Assembly: GCA_015501605.1 (NCBI GenBank)
Contig: JADNRZ010000005.1
Coordinates: 1,550,001-1,614,000 of the forward strand
DNA: 64,000 bases
Source of the DNA: Panaeolus papilionaceus
Taxonomy: Eukaryota; Basidiomycota; Agaricomycetes; Agaricales
Direction of reading: 5' to 3'
Part shown: positions 12,094 through 23,766 of the stretch, in pieces
Position numbering within the stretch: the first letter of the stretch is position 1
Layout: each line of letters starts with the position of its first letter
Position numbers and translations under genes: made by a program
The notes under the pieces: generated by a model
Seen by the model: only the letters and a program-made list of their open reading frames with translations
Told to the model about the DNA's origin: nothing
The model's database searches: none

Positions 12094-13651
12094 CTAACCT
12101 TTGATCCTTGGTGAATTGGGACTAAATGTGGGGCGAGTATCCGAGGAGCCCGAAGAAAATAGGTAAGGGGGTGGATTATCTTCCTGTCGCATTGACATAG
12201 ATGCCTCGTTCGTGTGTCGAGGGGAGGAAGGAACTGGTGTTCCTTTTGAGTCCGCATAAATGGAGGAGTTTGGTTCGGTGGGATAAGGCGACATAGATGT
12301 CATAACAGGTGTCCCTTTGGATGTCGTCGTAGCATGTGGGGTTGCGCTTGACAGGTAGGGTGATATTGAAGAATCTGGAGCCTCTTCTCGCGTTGTTCTG
12401 CTCTCGTTACGTTGCGCTGTTTTACGCCGCCGTTGGTACAAGAAAAACAGGAGAGCGCTGCAGACAAAGAGGCCTGCGACTGAGGTGCTGACACCAATGG
12501 CAATTTTTGTACCTTGCGAAAGCCCTATTCAAGAAAGAAACGAAAAAGGACATAAGGGTAAATAGGATAGGACATAAAACCAAAGAGATAATTCTGTATT
12601 ACCTCCTGCTTCTGCGATGTTGGATGGAGGCAAACCAGAAGGTGTGGTAGAGGGACTAGGGCTTGCGCTCGATGATGGCGGCATATCCTCAATTACCAGT
12701 TCTGCTAGAGCCAAAGGCCGAGTAGACTCGAAGCCATTGTATGTAACCTCCAAGCGGTGTTGGCCCGGAGAAAGATCAGGTGTTTTGAAAAGTAATTCCT
12801 CAAAAAAGGGATCTCGGAGTTGTGGGTCAATAGCTGGAATAGTGAAGGACTGGTAGGGTTGGTCATCTATTTGCCAACTTGCATCAGAAGCCGAGGTTCC
12901 CCAAAGTTTTAACCAAATCGTATACCACCGTATCGATGTACCTGTAAAAGGTTAATTGGCATACTGGCATGGCAAAACAAGACGTATGTACCATTGAAAT
13001 CCAACCTCATCTTTGCCTGCGTCTTGTTTGTGTAATGAACCGCGTTGTTGAGATTTTCCCATTGTCCACGATTATATTGAATCATTAAGTGTCGATGGTT
13101 CATGATAGTAGTCAGTCCATCCACTTTTGTAGCTGGTGTTGTTTCGAGTAGCAGTCTATCAAACGACGCTGGCTGACCTCGCAGAGCTTCGATCGTGAAA
13201 TTGAGCGTGTATGATTCAGAAGGTGAGAGGTTTCGGGCGTCACATAAAGTGTAAAGGTTTTCGGTGAAATTTCCCAAGACAGTAAAGGACTCGGTGACCA
13301 CTTTGTCGCCTCTTGGGCTAATGTCGTAATAGATGAGGAAGGTCTCCTCCGGTGACAGTAAACTCTGGGCAAACACATCCAGCGTCCCTTGGGCTTGAAG
13401 ACGAGTTGTTTCTGATTGTTTTGGAACGATATATTTAGTCCAAAACATTAATGAGAAACAGAAATTGACGAACCTGTAAAGTTATAAAAGACCGACCCCG
13501 CCTTCCCCTCCGGAACAATAAACGGCTTTTGAGAGAATGGATAGCTAACAAAATTCGTGATGTTCAACATGGCCGGTGTTGGGGGAGCCGATGTCCATTC
13601 TCCCTCATAGCGTAATGAAGGTTCAAGGCGATGTGCTCTCAACGACGCCAT
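12094..13651 (-). CDS. TJP family gene B: single-pass membrane protein with two beta-sandwich-like modules
   Basis: Exons 13474-13651, 12992-13411, 12603-12941 and 12094-12524 splice at phase 1 throughout and close at 455 residues. Start is the ATG at 13651 (MASLRAHRLEPSLRYEGEW). The hydrophobic codons just upstream have no in-frame ATG and follow a stop, so no signal peptide is available. Module 1 runs to SFDRLLLETTPAT. Module 2 starts MIQYNRGQW, is split at LDFNG, and continues with RLEVTYNGFESTRPL. A Ser/Pro linker, the helix VSTSVAGLFVCSALLFFLY, QRRRK and a Ser/Pro-rich tail follow. The tail holds two GTPV motifs, ISPYL, and PPPY (12163-12174). N-glycosylation sequons occur in both modules. 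The fold resembles galactose-binding-like jelly rolls by pattern only. Function unknown. Confidence 0.8.
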
Positions 13652-14306
13652 TGGGTCATATTGGGTGAAAACAAAGAGGACCAGCAGTCCTGGGACTACA
13701 TGCAGGCAAAGGAGTTCTCCAAGCCCGAGCAAGCCACACAATTTCAATCAAGTGTTGGACTCAATTCAAGTTCTCGTAATGGAAGCCGGTCAAATTAGTC
13801 AACTGGCATTGGCAAAATGCATAGTGATAACAAATTCTGGACATTATCAAAACATGTTTAAAATTGCTACGGGTAGGGCAAACGTATGACCATATACTAC
13901 GCGGGGACATAGTTTCAGAGAGAAAGCTATGTGTGCAGTAATGTCCCGTGTCGATTTTTAACATGGCCTTCAGATTCGGAAATTCGCTATGCGGCGCATG
14001 TTGTCGAAAGACAACTTCAGGAAGTCGACTCCAAATTACACAAGGGGGACTTCAGCTGGATGGAATACATAACTGGTGTATGGCTGGGGATATAAACAGT
14101 CCCTATGCAGCTGGGAGCCACGACCAGTGTCGGCCTTCTGGACTAGGTAGGGTAGCCTTATTCCACAGGCGACGCGACATGCGTTGGGGGATGGGTCAAA
14201 GGAAGTTGTTCGGTGTGGCATTTTTCGATTTCCACTCCGAAACCGAGAGGATTCAACACACTGACAGTAATAGGAAAGGTAAACCTCGGCCTACAGAGCT
14301 TTCTGT
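13652..14306. other. Intergenic between TJP genes B and C
   Basis: About 650 bases holding the promoter of B and the 3' end of C. No other feature seen. Confidence 0.35.
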
Positions 14307-15836
14307 TCAATGTGGCGAGTGCGTATCCGCTCTGGTCGAATGTTGTGGCACAAGGGCAGCCTGATACGGGGGTGGCAAGGGTTCTTCGGTCCTCCATGTT
14401 GATGTTAGGGTAGGAATATCTTTGGAGGTAGGTCGGGAAGATATAGGTTCATGAGGATACGATGCCATTCCGAAGGGCATTACAGGCGTTCCTTTGGAGT
14501 GTTCAGACTCTTGACGAACACTGAGTTCAGGTGAGGTGGACGGCGCGGAATGCGAGGTTGAAGGACCAGGGTCATGAAATACGGAGAGTTCACCAGACTC
14601 GCCCGAGTCTTTCGATGTTTCCTTCAATTGCTGCTCCCTGCGCCTGTGGCGATAGAAATCAAAGAGTAGGAGAGCACAAAAAACAAATGCTGCAGCTGAT
14701 GCAATGAAAGCGATGCCAATTTTTGTGCGTTCTAAGGGACCTAAGCATTTTGGTGATTAGCCACCGTTTCACAAAAAAAAAAAGAGGTTGGAGACATCTA
14801 ACCTCTTATTTCGTCCGGGCTGGGTATATAAATTGGGGGTGGGACGTATGCAAGATCAGTGTAATCGTCGTGTGTATTTTGAATAACGAGACTGCTGAGT
14901 GAGAGAGGTCGAGAGGCCTTGTCCCCATGATGGGTTACCTCCAAATGATGAAGACCAGGATCAAGACCGCTTATCTCAAAAAGAAGACGATGTCGATACC
15001 GACCGAGGCGATCAAGTGGCTCAGGGCTCGGATTAATGAAGGTTTGAGGGCGGCCGTCATCCACTGTCCAGGTGGAAGTGGACACGGTATTAGTGGGACT
15101 AGGGTCAGCGAGGTAAATCCAAGCTGTGTACCACTTCAGTGATGTCCCTACGCAACATGATAAGTACAGTGGTAACATTGACAACAGAAATAACGCACCA
15201 TTGAAATCCAGCTTCATGCTGGAACCAGACGTATTCGTCGCATGAGCGACATGGCTATAACTTTGAGTATCCCAGTCCGAATCGAACTGAAGAGATGGAT
15301 GGTGATGATCCATGATTACTAGCGCATTGTCGACATTTGCTGTAGGCGCTGGAGTAAGCAACAGCGCGTCAAACCATATTATAGAGTTCCTGATAGACTC
15401 TACAGTGACCTTAAGTGTATAGTTTTTTTCGGGCGACAAATTTCGATAATCACAAAGAGTGAAGAGGTCAAGGGCCCAATCGCTTGGTCCTGGCAAGAGA
15501 GTGATCGTAGCGTCTGCGTCTCGGGGGTCGATATCACATTCGACGTTATAGTCCTCCCCAACCTTGGACCAAAAGCTTTGGCGGAAACCTTGAACGATCA
15601 ATTGGGGCACTCCTAGTGATAAACGAGGTTTAGAAATAGAATTAGACGATGTAAAGAGGCCACAGACCTGTGAAATCATAGGAAAATGATCCATTCTTGC
15701 CCTCCGGAAGAGTGTACAGCTTGTCTGATAGTGGGCTTACGAAACTGAGTGGTAAGGCTGACACCCACTCTCCTTCATAATGTATGTCGGGTGATGTGTT
15801 TCTGACAAGGATATCAAGCCAATGCATCACTGACAT
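14307..15836 (-). CDS. TJP family gene C: single-pass membrane protein with two beta-sandwich-like modules
   Basis: Exons 15668-15836, 15199-15612, 14803-15147 and 14307-14740 join at phase 1 and close at 453 residues. It starts MSVMHWLDILVRNTSPDIHY, with no signal peptide. Module 1 contains CDYRNLSPEKNYTL and IIWFDALLLTP. Module 2 begins SLQFDSDWDTQ and is split at LDFNG|TSLKWYTAW. Helix IGIAFIASAAAFVFCALLLF is followed by YRHRRREQ. The tail is Ser/Pro-rich with SKGTPVMP and PPPY (14364-14375). The intron at 15148-15198 is only 51 nt, a multiple of three and without stops, so its retention would insert 17 mostly hydrophobic residues into module 2. The same position is spliced in all paralogues, so I treat it as an intron. 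Confidence 0.8.
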
Positions 15837-16210
15837 GATTCAAAGGGCCAGGTGTTGGGGCGGTCGGGATGGAATAACTTGAGGCTGCATCCCAATCTGA
15901 CAGTCAAGACACAACCTGGCATAAACTACAGACATCGGCAGAGGCCGTCAACTGGTTGTTAGATTACTACTTTCGGCATACATGCTTTTTTGCATTGTGA
16001 ACTCTTCAACCAACTGTGTTGGAGGCCTCGGTGGGGTCGCGACGAAAAGAGATATCAGTCATGAACAGTTGAACCTCCATGGAGCTCTCATCGGGTTCAG
16101 AACTAGACGGATAATTATATCGTTTGCGCTGCCAACTCGTTCAATGAATGCGTCCTTGGACCATACTGGTTGCTGATACCAAGGTGATTTGACGGAAAGT
16201 AGAGTGGGTG
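15837..16210. other. Promoter region of TJP gene C
   Basis: Divergent flank between gene C and the transposon insertion. No gene seen. Confidence 0.3.
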
Positions 16211-16218
16211 CTGGGAAG

Positions 16219-17159
16219 TAGTGTTGCCGTCGAGTCGAACGAGTCGAGTCGAGTTGCCAAATTCGTTTAACTCGTTTGTTCGAGTTTATCGAGTTGGTCA
16301 GCTCGAGTTAAACGAATTACTCCTTTATTTTCTCTCACCACACATGTGACCCCGTTCAGCCAATCGGATCCATAGATTTCATCATGTCAATACTATAGCC
16401 CAATTGCTAATTGCTGCGTTATTCATTCAAACTCTCATTTTCTCTCATTTCCCCAGATCTGGACTCTGGAGGCACCTGAATAATGAGATGGATAGCTTTA
16501 TTTTAAACTTCTGGTAGTTTGGTACCATTGGTCAACATACCAACGTAGTCAGCCCTATGCTGCAATGCACGCACACAGCGTGAACCTAAAGAGAATATTT
16601 GACTGACACTGCCAATGCAGCCTCCGCATTATCAGTAGCGAGCTGAACATGGGCTTTCTATCGTTGCAATACAGTGGCATTGGCTCGCAAAAGCACGCGG
16701 GGCATCAGAGATTCTAATCCCATTTGATCAATGTCATGAATGAACACTTGAGCAAGCTACACCAGTTCAAAGTCTTGACCCAGTGGTGATGACCTAACGC
16801 AGCAACATGAATTTTCGTTCAGGCCAAATAAGAGGTCTGAGCATCATCACATAGCACTCAATTGCGTCCTCAAAAAATCCATCCCCAAGGTTAAGTATTG
16901 TCGAAACTAAAAGATGAAAATCGGGTGATTGTATTGTCTAACTATTTTTCAAACCCATTATTTACATACAACCTGGACGACGGCATGCGAAGCGTTCTGA
17001 TGCTTTTCACTATGAGTCTCAGTTGTTGGTGATGGGAAAGCAGTCACATGTGTCGTGTGCAAACTCTTTCCGAACTCGTTTAGCTCTCGAGTTTAACTCG
17101 TTTCAATCGAACTAAACGAGCTGTCAAACTCGATACAACTCGACTCGACAACAACACTA
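16219..17159. mobile_element. Non-autonomous hAT-like DNA transposon, 941 bp
   Basis: The ends are terminal inverted repeats. The left end begins TAGTGTTGCCGTCGAGTCGA and the complement of the right end begins TAGTGTTGTTGTCGAGTCGA (18 of 20 identical). The element is flanked on both sides by a perfect 8-bp direct repeat CTGGGAAG (16211-16218 and 17160-17167). An 8-bp target duplication with TAGNG ends is typical of the hAT superfamily. Subterminal DNA is full of short ACTCGTTT/AAACGAGT motifs in both orientations, as expected for transposase-binding sites. The interior has no open frame of note, so mobilisation would need a transposase in trans. The intact duplication suggests a fairly recent insertion. 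Confidence 0.85.
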
Positions 17160-17167
17160 CTGGGAAG

Positions 17168-17557
17168 TTGGAACAAAATTCCGTGAGAACCCCTGAGCGA
17201 TCCGACATCGCCGACATTCTAATGCATGAATTGAATAAATAGCAGTGAATACAAACGCTGGTCATCGTAGGGGGAAGATTCAAGTTTTTCTTTCCAGACA
17301 TGGGATCAGACTATGTTTAGACCCAGTGACGATCCTGGATTTCTGACTCCTTCCATGGTCTCCCTTTACGCGGATGTACATCAGTACTATGGACTTCAGG
17401 TCCGTCCTTTGCCACGAGAAGAGTTTCTAATGTACGGCTAGTATATTATACTATGTTACAGATTATAGACATAATGGAATAAAGGAAATAATAAATGTCC
17501 AATAAAAATATGCAAGAGTGACCTTGAAAGAAATGAAAGAACAACGCTATCTTGGTT
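17168..17557. other. 3' flank of TJP gene D
   Basis: Short intergenic stretch between the transposon's target duplication and the stop of gene D. Nothing else seen. Confidence 0.3.
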
Positions 17558-19031
17558 TCAACTTGATAATTGGTTGGATGAGGGGTGTGGAGAGTCAGAG
17601 GGATTTGATGCCATGTATGGAGGTGGTGGAGCATCTTCGCGGCTTGGCCACTGAGATGAGATAGACGTCTGTCTATCGTGTGGATGTCGAGTAGACGCAA
17701 TGTTGGTCGGAGACGGATACCATGACGTCGAGGCGGAAGGAAGAACCGGCGTCCCTGTCGAGGAGATGCCGTCTAAGGTCGTTGAAGTCGGATTTGTGAG
17801 TGCGTATGCTAATGAGGGCCTTCTAACATTAACAGAAGGAGTAGTGACAGTGCTGCGATCTTGCAGCGGACCGCCTGCCTTCTGTTTGGTATCGCGTTTA
17901 CGGACGCGTAGAATGAAAAAAAGGCCTGCAAAAATCATAACTGCCGCAGCTGCAGTGCTAACGCCGATTGCAACTTTTGCGCTCTCTGAAAGATGCCCTG
18001 GGGAATGGCGGCGTCGGAGTTGGGAGTCCCTTGCGTCGCTCCATCAGGTGACATAGTAGGAGAACTTGAACTGGAAGCAGCATAAGCGCTGTGTATAACG
18101 AGATCCCTCAATGACAGCGGACGGGTGGATGTATTTCCATGGTAGGTGACTTCTAGGTGATGCAGCCCAGGAGGTAATTCGGGTGTTTCAAAAAGTAGCT
18201 GGCGAAAATTCGAGAAACCATCGGCGGGATCGGGTATTGGAACAATAAACGTCCCTTCCATGTCATCGACCTTCCAGGTTGCTTCAGAGGTGATATTGCC
18301 GATACCGATGACGAAAAACCAGTTCGTATACCACTTCAATGACGTGCCTGTTAGATATTTTAATGAAACAGTATTCTTGGCATACCCATTCAAGAGCTAA
18401 CTCACCATTGTAATCTAATTGCATCGTGGACCCCGACGTGTTCGTAGAGTGTAGTGTATTACCATGAATCTGAGACTCCCATTTCGTGTCGTACTGTATC
18501 ATTGGGTGGTTGTGATCCATTTTCACGATGGCATCATCAAGGTTTGTTGTCGCCGTTGGGGCAAGAAGCAGGGCATCAAACCAGACAACTGGCGCTCGTA
18601 GGGACTCCAGGGTAACGTTGAGCGTGTATGAGGTCGTAGGCAATAGGTTTCGCACTTCGAAAATGTAGAAAAGCTCTGTGGCCCAGTCCGCTGTCGCGAC
18701 AAAAGACCTATACACTATCGTTGGGTCGTTTGGGGTAACTTCACAATGGAGATTGAAGCTGGTATCGCTGTCTGGAGAGAAATCCTCCCGCAGACCTTGA
18801 ACAAACACCCTGGTAACCCCTGGAGGAGAAGACACCGCGTCAATACAGGGTACTTATAGGTAGACAGATCGACTCACCCGTAATATTATAGAAAAACGAT
18901 CCTTTCTTCCCCTCTGGCACCGTCAACGGTGCACCAGATAGTGCTCGATCATGACGAGACGATGTCCATTCACCCTCGTAGTGCAGTGCAGGCGATGTAT
19001 TATCGACAATTATTTCAAGAAATTCAGACAT
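17558..19031 (-). CDS. TJP family gene D: single-pass membrane protein with two beta-sandwich-like modules
   Basis: Exons 18878-19031, 18406-18819, about 18072-18347 and 17558-17997. It starts MSEFLEIIVDNTSPALHYEG, with no signal peptide. Module 1 ends near APVVWFDALLLAP. Module 2 begins MIQYDTKWES and is split at LDYNG|TSLKWYTNW. Helix VAIGVSTAAAAVMIFAGLFF is followed by RVRKRD, and the tail holds GTPVLPS and PPPY (17615-17626). The junction before the helix is the weak point. The acceptor at 17998 gives HLSESAKVAIG, matching gene B's LSQGTKIAIG, but the only phase-compatible donors (GTTCAA at 18071 or GTTCTC a few bases on) are poor. With the first donor the model closes at 427 residues. 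Confidence 0.75.
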
Positions 19032-20330
19032 GGGAAGACATGGAACCCCGCGCCGTGGTTACGTTGCATGAAGGTAGTACTAGTAGTAGATGAAGATTCG
19101 GAGCACCCAGCAACTCCAACTTTCCACTTTTCGTATATATCGCTGAGATTCTCACGTTGTTGAGTTGCTCAATGAATTGATTGGATTGTATACGTACTCT
19201 GGGTCGAGCATCTGGGTCAGTAATCGTGAGTGAGTATTTTACGCGCATTTTCCGTAGGGAACTCAGAGTGGGTGGCGAGACAAACATCAGCGGGTTACTC
19301 TGCCAAAGTTTGATTTCAACCCGGTCACTTGGAGGCATACACAAATCCATTCATGCAGAAGGTAGTGAAAGTCGCATTTAATTTTCATATCTACACAATA
19401 CGCAAATATCAACGAGAACCCAAAGATATCAGCGAACAAAGGAGACAATGAAACGCGAAGACAAAAAATACGACTTCAAGGGCTACGACAAGAGGTGCGG
19501 TACGGGTGGGATGATGGTGTAAATGAAGGGCGTGGGTTGAGAGGGAAGAGGGGTTGGGAGGGAAGACACGGTGGTATGACAGGTTGAAATGGAGAGGCGA
19601 GTAGGTAAGGGGAGGGTGGTGGGTCGGGTTGGAATTCGGTATTTACAGAACAGTCAACTCGACAATGGATGGTGAGGATAGGGCCAAAAAGTGACCTAAT
19701 GGAAGGATAACAGCTTAGGAGATTGGCCAAATGGTACAGATCAGGATGGGCAATAGCAGGTGTTAAGGAATCGGTGATGAGATCGGATACAAGAGTGGTC
19801 CGTAAATCGAAAGCAAGTTTTGAGTCGAGTAGAGCGTGGGTCGGCTTGCATAACGGATAACGGGATGTATGAGTTCAGTCCCAAATATTGGAAACACGGG
19901 GGACAACGAGGTGTAAAGGTGGTGGTGGTGGTGGTGGTGGTGGTGGTGGTGGTGGTGGTGGTGGTGGTGGATGGGTTATCGAAATTCTGTTGTTGTAAAT
20001 TGAGTTAAGGGCGATGGTGATACTGTTCTAAGAAATACACTATGACGTCGAGTTCATTAGAAAAGAAAAATGGGAAAACCGGGTGTGATGAACAAAAAAA
20101 GGGATAGGAAATCGGGATCATAGGCCGATTGTCAATAAAATAATGTGGTTTGGGTGAATGGGTTGGTATTGGTGGTGGGCGTGCATAGCCCTCATGCTCT
20201 TCTTCACTTCTCTCCTCCTCTTCCCGCCCTATATCACCTGCCAGCCCTGGCGGGACACTCCAAATAAACACTCTTCATTCTCTCTCCTGCGTCAACTCTC
20301 TCTCTCCTGCTCTTCTTTGTATAATGTAAC
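19032..20330. other. Intergenic, low-complexity 3' flank of the helicase gene
   Basis: Contains the promoter of gene D and the long 3' flank of the DHH1 gene. Purine-rich and G-rich on the plus strand, with a GGT microsatellite. No coding sequence supported. Confidence 0.4.
19918..19970. repeat. (GGT)n microsatellite
   Basis: About 17 consecutive GGT units on the plus strand, downstream of the minus-strand helicase gene. The local open frame reading poly-valine is an artefact of the repeat. Confidence 0.9.
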
Positions 20331-22023
20331 TTATCTGGCAACGGGAACACTGCCGCGGTATCCTCCCTGCTGACCACCTGGTCGTGTCATTTGTTGTTGT
20401 TGTTGGATATATTGTTGCTGATTTGGTACCTGTTGCGCAGGGATACCGGCACGTTGAACTGGTGTCCCTGGCTGTTGAGGCTTCTGTTGTTGCTGCGCTG
20501 CCTGACCATGCTGCTGCTGCCTCTGTTGGGGCAACTGAGGCTGCTGAGGTGCCCTCTGCACCTGGCTCTCCTCTCCACCGCTAGGAGCAACATAGAGGCC
20601 GCGATCAATCGTCTGAGGGATGGGCTGGATCTCCGTTCCGAGCTCCTGCTCAATCTTGTAAAGGTTGAACCTATCCTCGTACGTAACAAGGTTGATAGCC
20701 AACCCAAGGTGACCGAATCGTCCGGAACGACCGATACGATGGAGATAGGTTTCGCTGTTCTTGGGGAAGTCGAAGTTAATGACAACGTTGACGGCCTGGA
20801 TATCGATACCTCGAGTGAGGAGATCCGAGCAGACAAGGTTACGGCAGACACCGTTGCGGAAATCGTGGAAGACACGGTTACGATGCGACTGAAGCATCTT
20901 TGCGTGCGAGTAGAAACAGGAATATCCAAGTTCCGTCACTTTTTTGGCCAAAAGCTCGACACGGTTGGTGGAATTGCAGAAGATGATGGACTGATTGATT
21001 TGGAGCTGAAAAATATTGTAATGATGAGAAGGGATGAGAATGGCGATGGAATGATGCATACTTTGGAGAACAGCGTGTTCAAGCAGTGAACCTTCTGTCT
21101 TTCTTCAACATACGCGTAATATTGAGTCACACCACGGAGGGTGAGCTCGTCCATCAGGTTGATTTCATGCGGAGATCGCATATGTTTGTCCTAAAAAAGG
21201 TGATTTTAGCAAGGAAAAATATATCGTCAGCACAAGTCAACGTACCTTGAAGTCTTTAACAATCATGGGGAAAGTGGCACTGAAAAGCATAACCTGGCGT
21301 TCCGTAGGCAAGAATGAAAGCAGTTGCTCCATAACAGGGGCGAATTCGGGTGAAAGCAATTTGTCGGCTTCGTCCATTACGAAAACAGGGCACTCGCTCA
21401 GGTCCGCAACGCCCTTTCCGGCAAGGTCAAGAATTCGTCCAGGGGTGCCAACAAGCACATGCACGGTTTCACTCAGACGTAAAATATCGTCTTTGAGCGT
21501 TGTGCCACCTGTGGTGACCATGACCTGCAAACCCATATGCTTTCCGAGAATCTTGCAAACTTGAGCGGTTTGTAGTGCCAATTCACGAGTCGGAACGAGG
21601 AGAAGGGCTTGAATCTTTGGCTTGGAGACATCTACTTGTTGGAGGGATGGAATGACGAAGGCAGCAGTTTTACCTGTACCGTTTTTGGCACGAGCGAGAA
21701 CATCACGATGGGTTAGAGCAATAGGAATAGCTTCTTCTTGAATAGGTGAAGGTTTCTCAAAGCCTGCCTCGAAAATGCCCATAAGGAGCTCGCGTTGGAG
21801 CTTCATGTCCTCGAATTCAAGACCTTTGGTGGCAGTCACATCTTCTGTTTGGGGTCGGATATCTTTTGGGGGTGGTCGAAGACCTGATTTCCATGATGAA
21901 TCATTGCCATTAGCAGGTCTAAAAGGGCAATAAAAAAAAGACAACATTTGAGCCTTTTTTTCTGATGTATCCTTACGATAAGCATACGCACGTGGATGAG
22001 GACGAGGATGCTGGTTGCGACAT
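20331..22023 (-). CDS. DHH1: DEAD-box RNA helicase, DHH1/DDX6 type
   Basis: Four exons (21989-22023, 21246-21918, 21062-21190, 20331-21005) give 503 residues, close to yeast Dhh1 in length. Helicase motifs appear in order: Q motif [14 protein letters not shown], motif I AKNGTGKT, Ia PTRELALQ, Ib TPGR, II DEAD, III SAT, IV IIFCNS, V TRGID and [12 protein letters not shown]. Segments such as [20 protein letters not shown] and [13 protein letters not shown] are characteristic of the DHH1/DDX6/Me31B subfamily rather than eIF4A. The protein acts in cytoplasmic P-bodies in mRNA decapping activation and translational repression. The C-terminus is a long Gln/Pro-rich low-complexity tail (about 95 residues) likely to favour condensate formation. 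The tiny first exon ([10 protein letters not shown]) is inferred from the phase-2 donor GTGCGT. Confidence 0.95.
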
Positions 22024-23766
22024 GGTGGTCGATGTTGACTGTCAATAAAAGAATTGTTTGTTAAAGACAACGCTTTAAAAGCTGTGGTGATGATGGTTAC
22101 GGTGCGATGGTGGTGGTATGAGTTGAAGGTTTGTCGGAGTCCGTTGGCGGTCGCCAGTATTGTTGAGGCCCAAATTCAAACTTCGCACGCTATTTCCCTT
22201 TTCCGTGCCATTTTATGTTATATTTGGTATTTACCTTGATAAAAAAATTATTCGGCCCTCTTCATCTCCTCCAAAAATAAAATAAAATATCACTGAATTT
22301 TTAGATTTAAATCATCGATGATTAAATAGAATTTAAAGCTTGAAGAAACGATATTGAGAATTCGATGTAGATTGACCTACCCTTCAGCCGCGGAATGATC
22401 ATGTTGTTGATCCATCATCCCATCCACTCAGTTCAAGTCGGAAAAAGTCTGTTGAATTGACTTCGTGCAGGGTGTTACCATAATGGGTTCACTAGAAAAC
22501 TGAATAAACAGTTTCTCCTGATGTTGATAAAGCCTGTAGACATCCGATCAGTAAAAAAATGGGGATCCGGAGACTCTGACATGTTCAGTTTCGACGCGAT
22601 GTTTAAAACCAAGATGTAAACAGACATCGGAACTCTCAATTCAAAAGGGGTAGGAAGACGACGTTGGGTATGTGTGTAGATTGACAATAGCGAGCCATTA
22701 GATCCTTTGAACTCGGATTCGACCAACAGAAAATACCGGATATCGCCCATCCACGTTTGACAAGGAACCCTGTTTATCATCATCGGATTTTGACACAAAC
22801 GAGGCGTTTGTTAGGCGTTCTAGTATCGAGTTCGAGCTCCGATGTTGATCCTGATAGTGCTCAACGAGGGCGCAATATTTCTAAGATCAAAAGTACCAGA
22901 AGGAAGTCCATTCAGTCCTGTAGGCATTTGAAGGAGCATCAGATTCATATCGACGCTGCAGTTGTAGGGATGGCACGGGGTCGTTGTCCAGTGTTCAACA
23001 AGTCCATACAAGGTTTATTAGCAGAGATGCTGGACAAGACTCCAACACCTTTGAAAAGTAATGGTAGGTAGCCAATGTGTTTTCATATCCATGCGCAGCT
23101 CTCGAGGACGCATCATACCCAGAGGTCCCCGACTGATTACAGCATAGCCGGAAGGTAGCAAAAGCAGTGAGTTCTGATGAGCATCATGTTTGTTGAATGG
23201 TGAATAATATGCATCTTCATGCTGGCCGAAACGAGTTCCGTGCTACTTTGTGACAGGGCGCTAGTCTTTCAAAACCATCACCATAGCCGCTTTGTATGTC
23301 AGTAGTACTGGCTCCAGCTGCTCTTTTTCCGCGATAGACACTTCCGCACATGCATCAAGAAGAGAAAACACGAAGGGCTCCCAAGCACATGGCAGGCTGA
23401 GAAAAAGGGAGAATGATCAAACGATATCAAATGTTCGGTTAAATCCATGAGGGACGTCTGTGCCTAGAAAATTACGACCCTGTGTTCCGAACTCTGGTCA
23501 TGTCTACAGGCTCAAATAGCTCTTGAGTATTGTCCACGACGACGACGTCTGACTACAGCATCCTCCAGACCTATCTGACTGCGGGTAAGTACTCCATTTT
23601 CGCATTTTCCAGGAAAAGAAGAGACATATTTTCTGACAACTGTCTTTGATAGATTTAGACCGCATCAGAGGATATTCCTTCTTTTGAACATACACACTCC
23701 TTTATAAACCCCTTGTGATACCTTTCTAGGGCCTTCGTGACCCCCATACCCACTGATAGACTTTAG
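22024..23766. other. Intergenic, 1.7 kb, no gene seen
   Basis: Divergent promoter space between DHH1 (minus) and the DUF7729 gene (plus). A 63-codon minus-strand frame at 22820-23011 and an overlapping plus-strand frame are not supported by splice signals or homology I recognise. Confidence 0.4.

Noticed and set aside
13652..13747. Hydrophobic stretch (LLVLFVF) upstream of gene B as a signal peptide
   Set aside because: Directly preceded by a stop with no in-frame ATG, and paralogues lack it.
19820..20008. Open frame containing a long poly-valine run
   Set aside because: Translation of the GGT microsatellite; no other coding evidence.
20391..21089. 232-codon plus-strand frame opposite the helicase
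   Set aside because: Antisense shadow of DHH1 exon 4, Leu/Val-rich as expected for the complement of Gln-rich coding sequence.
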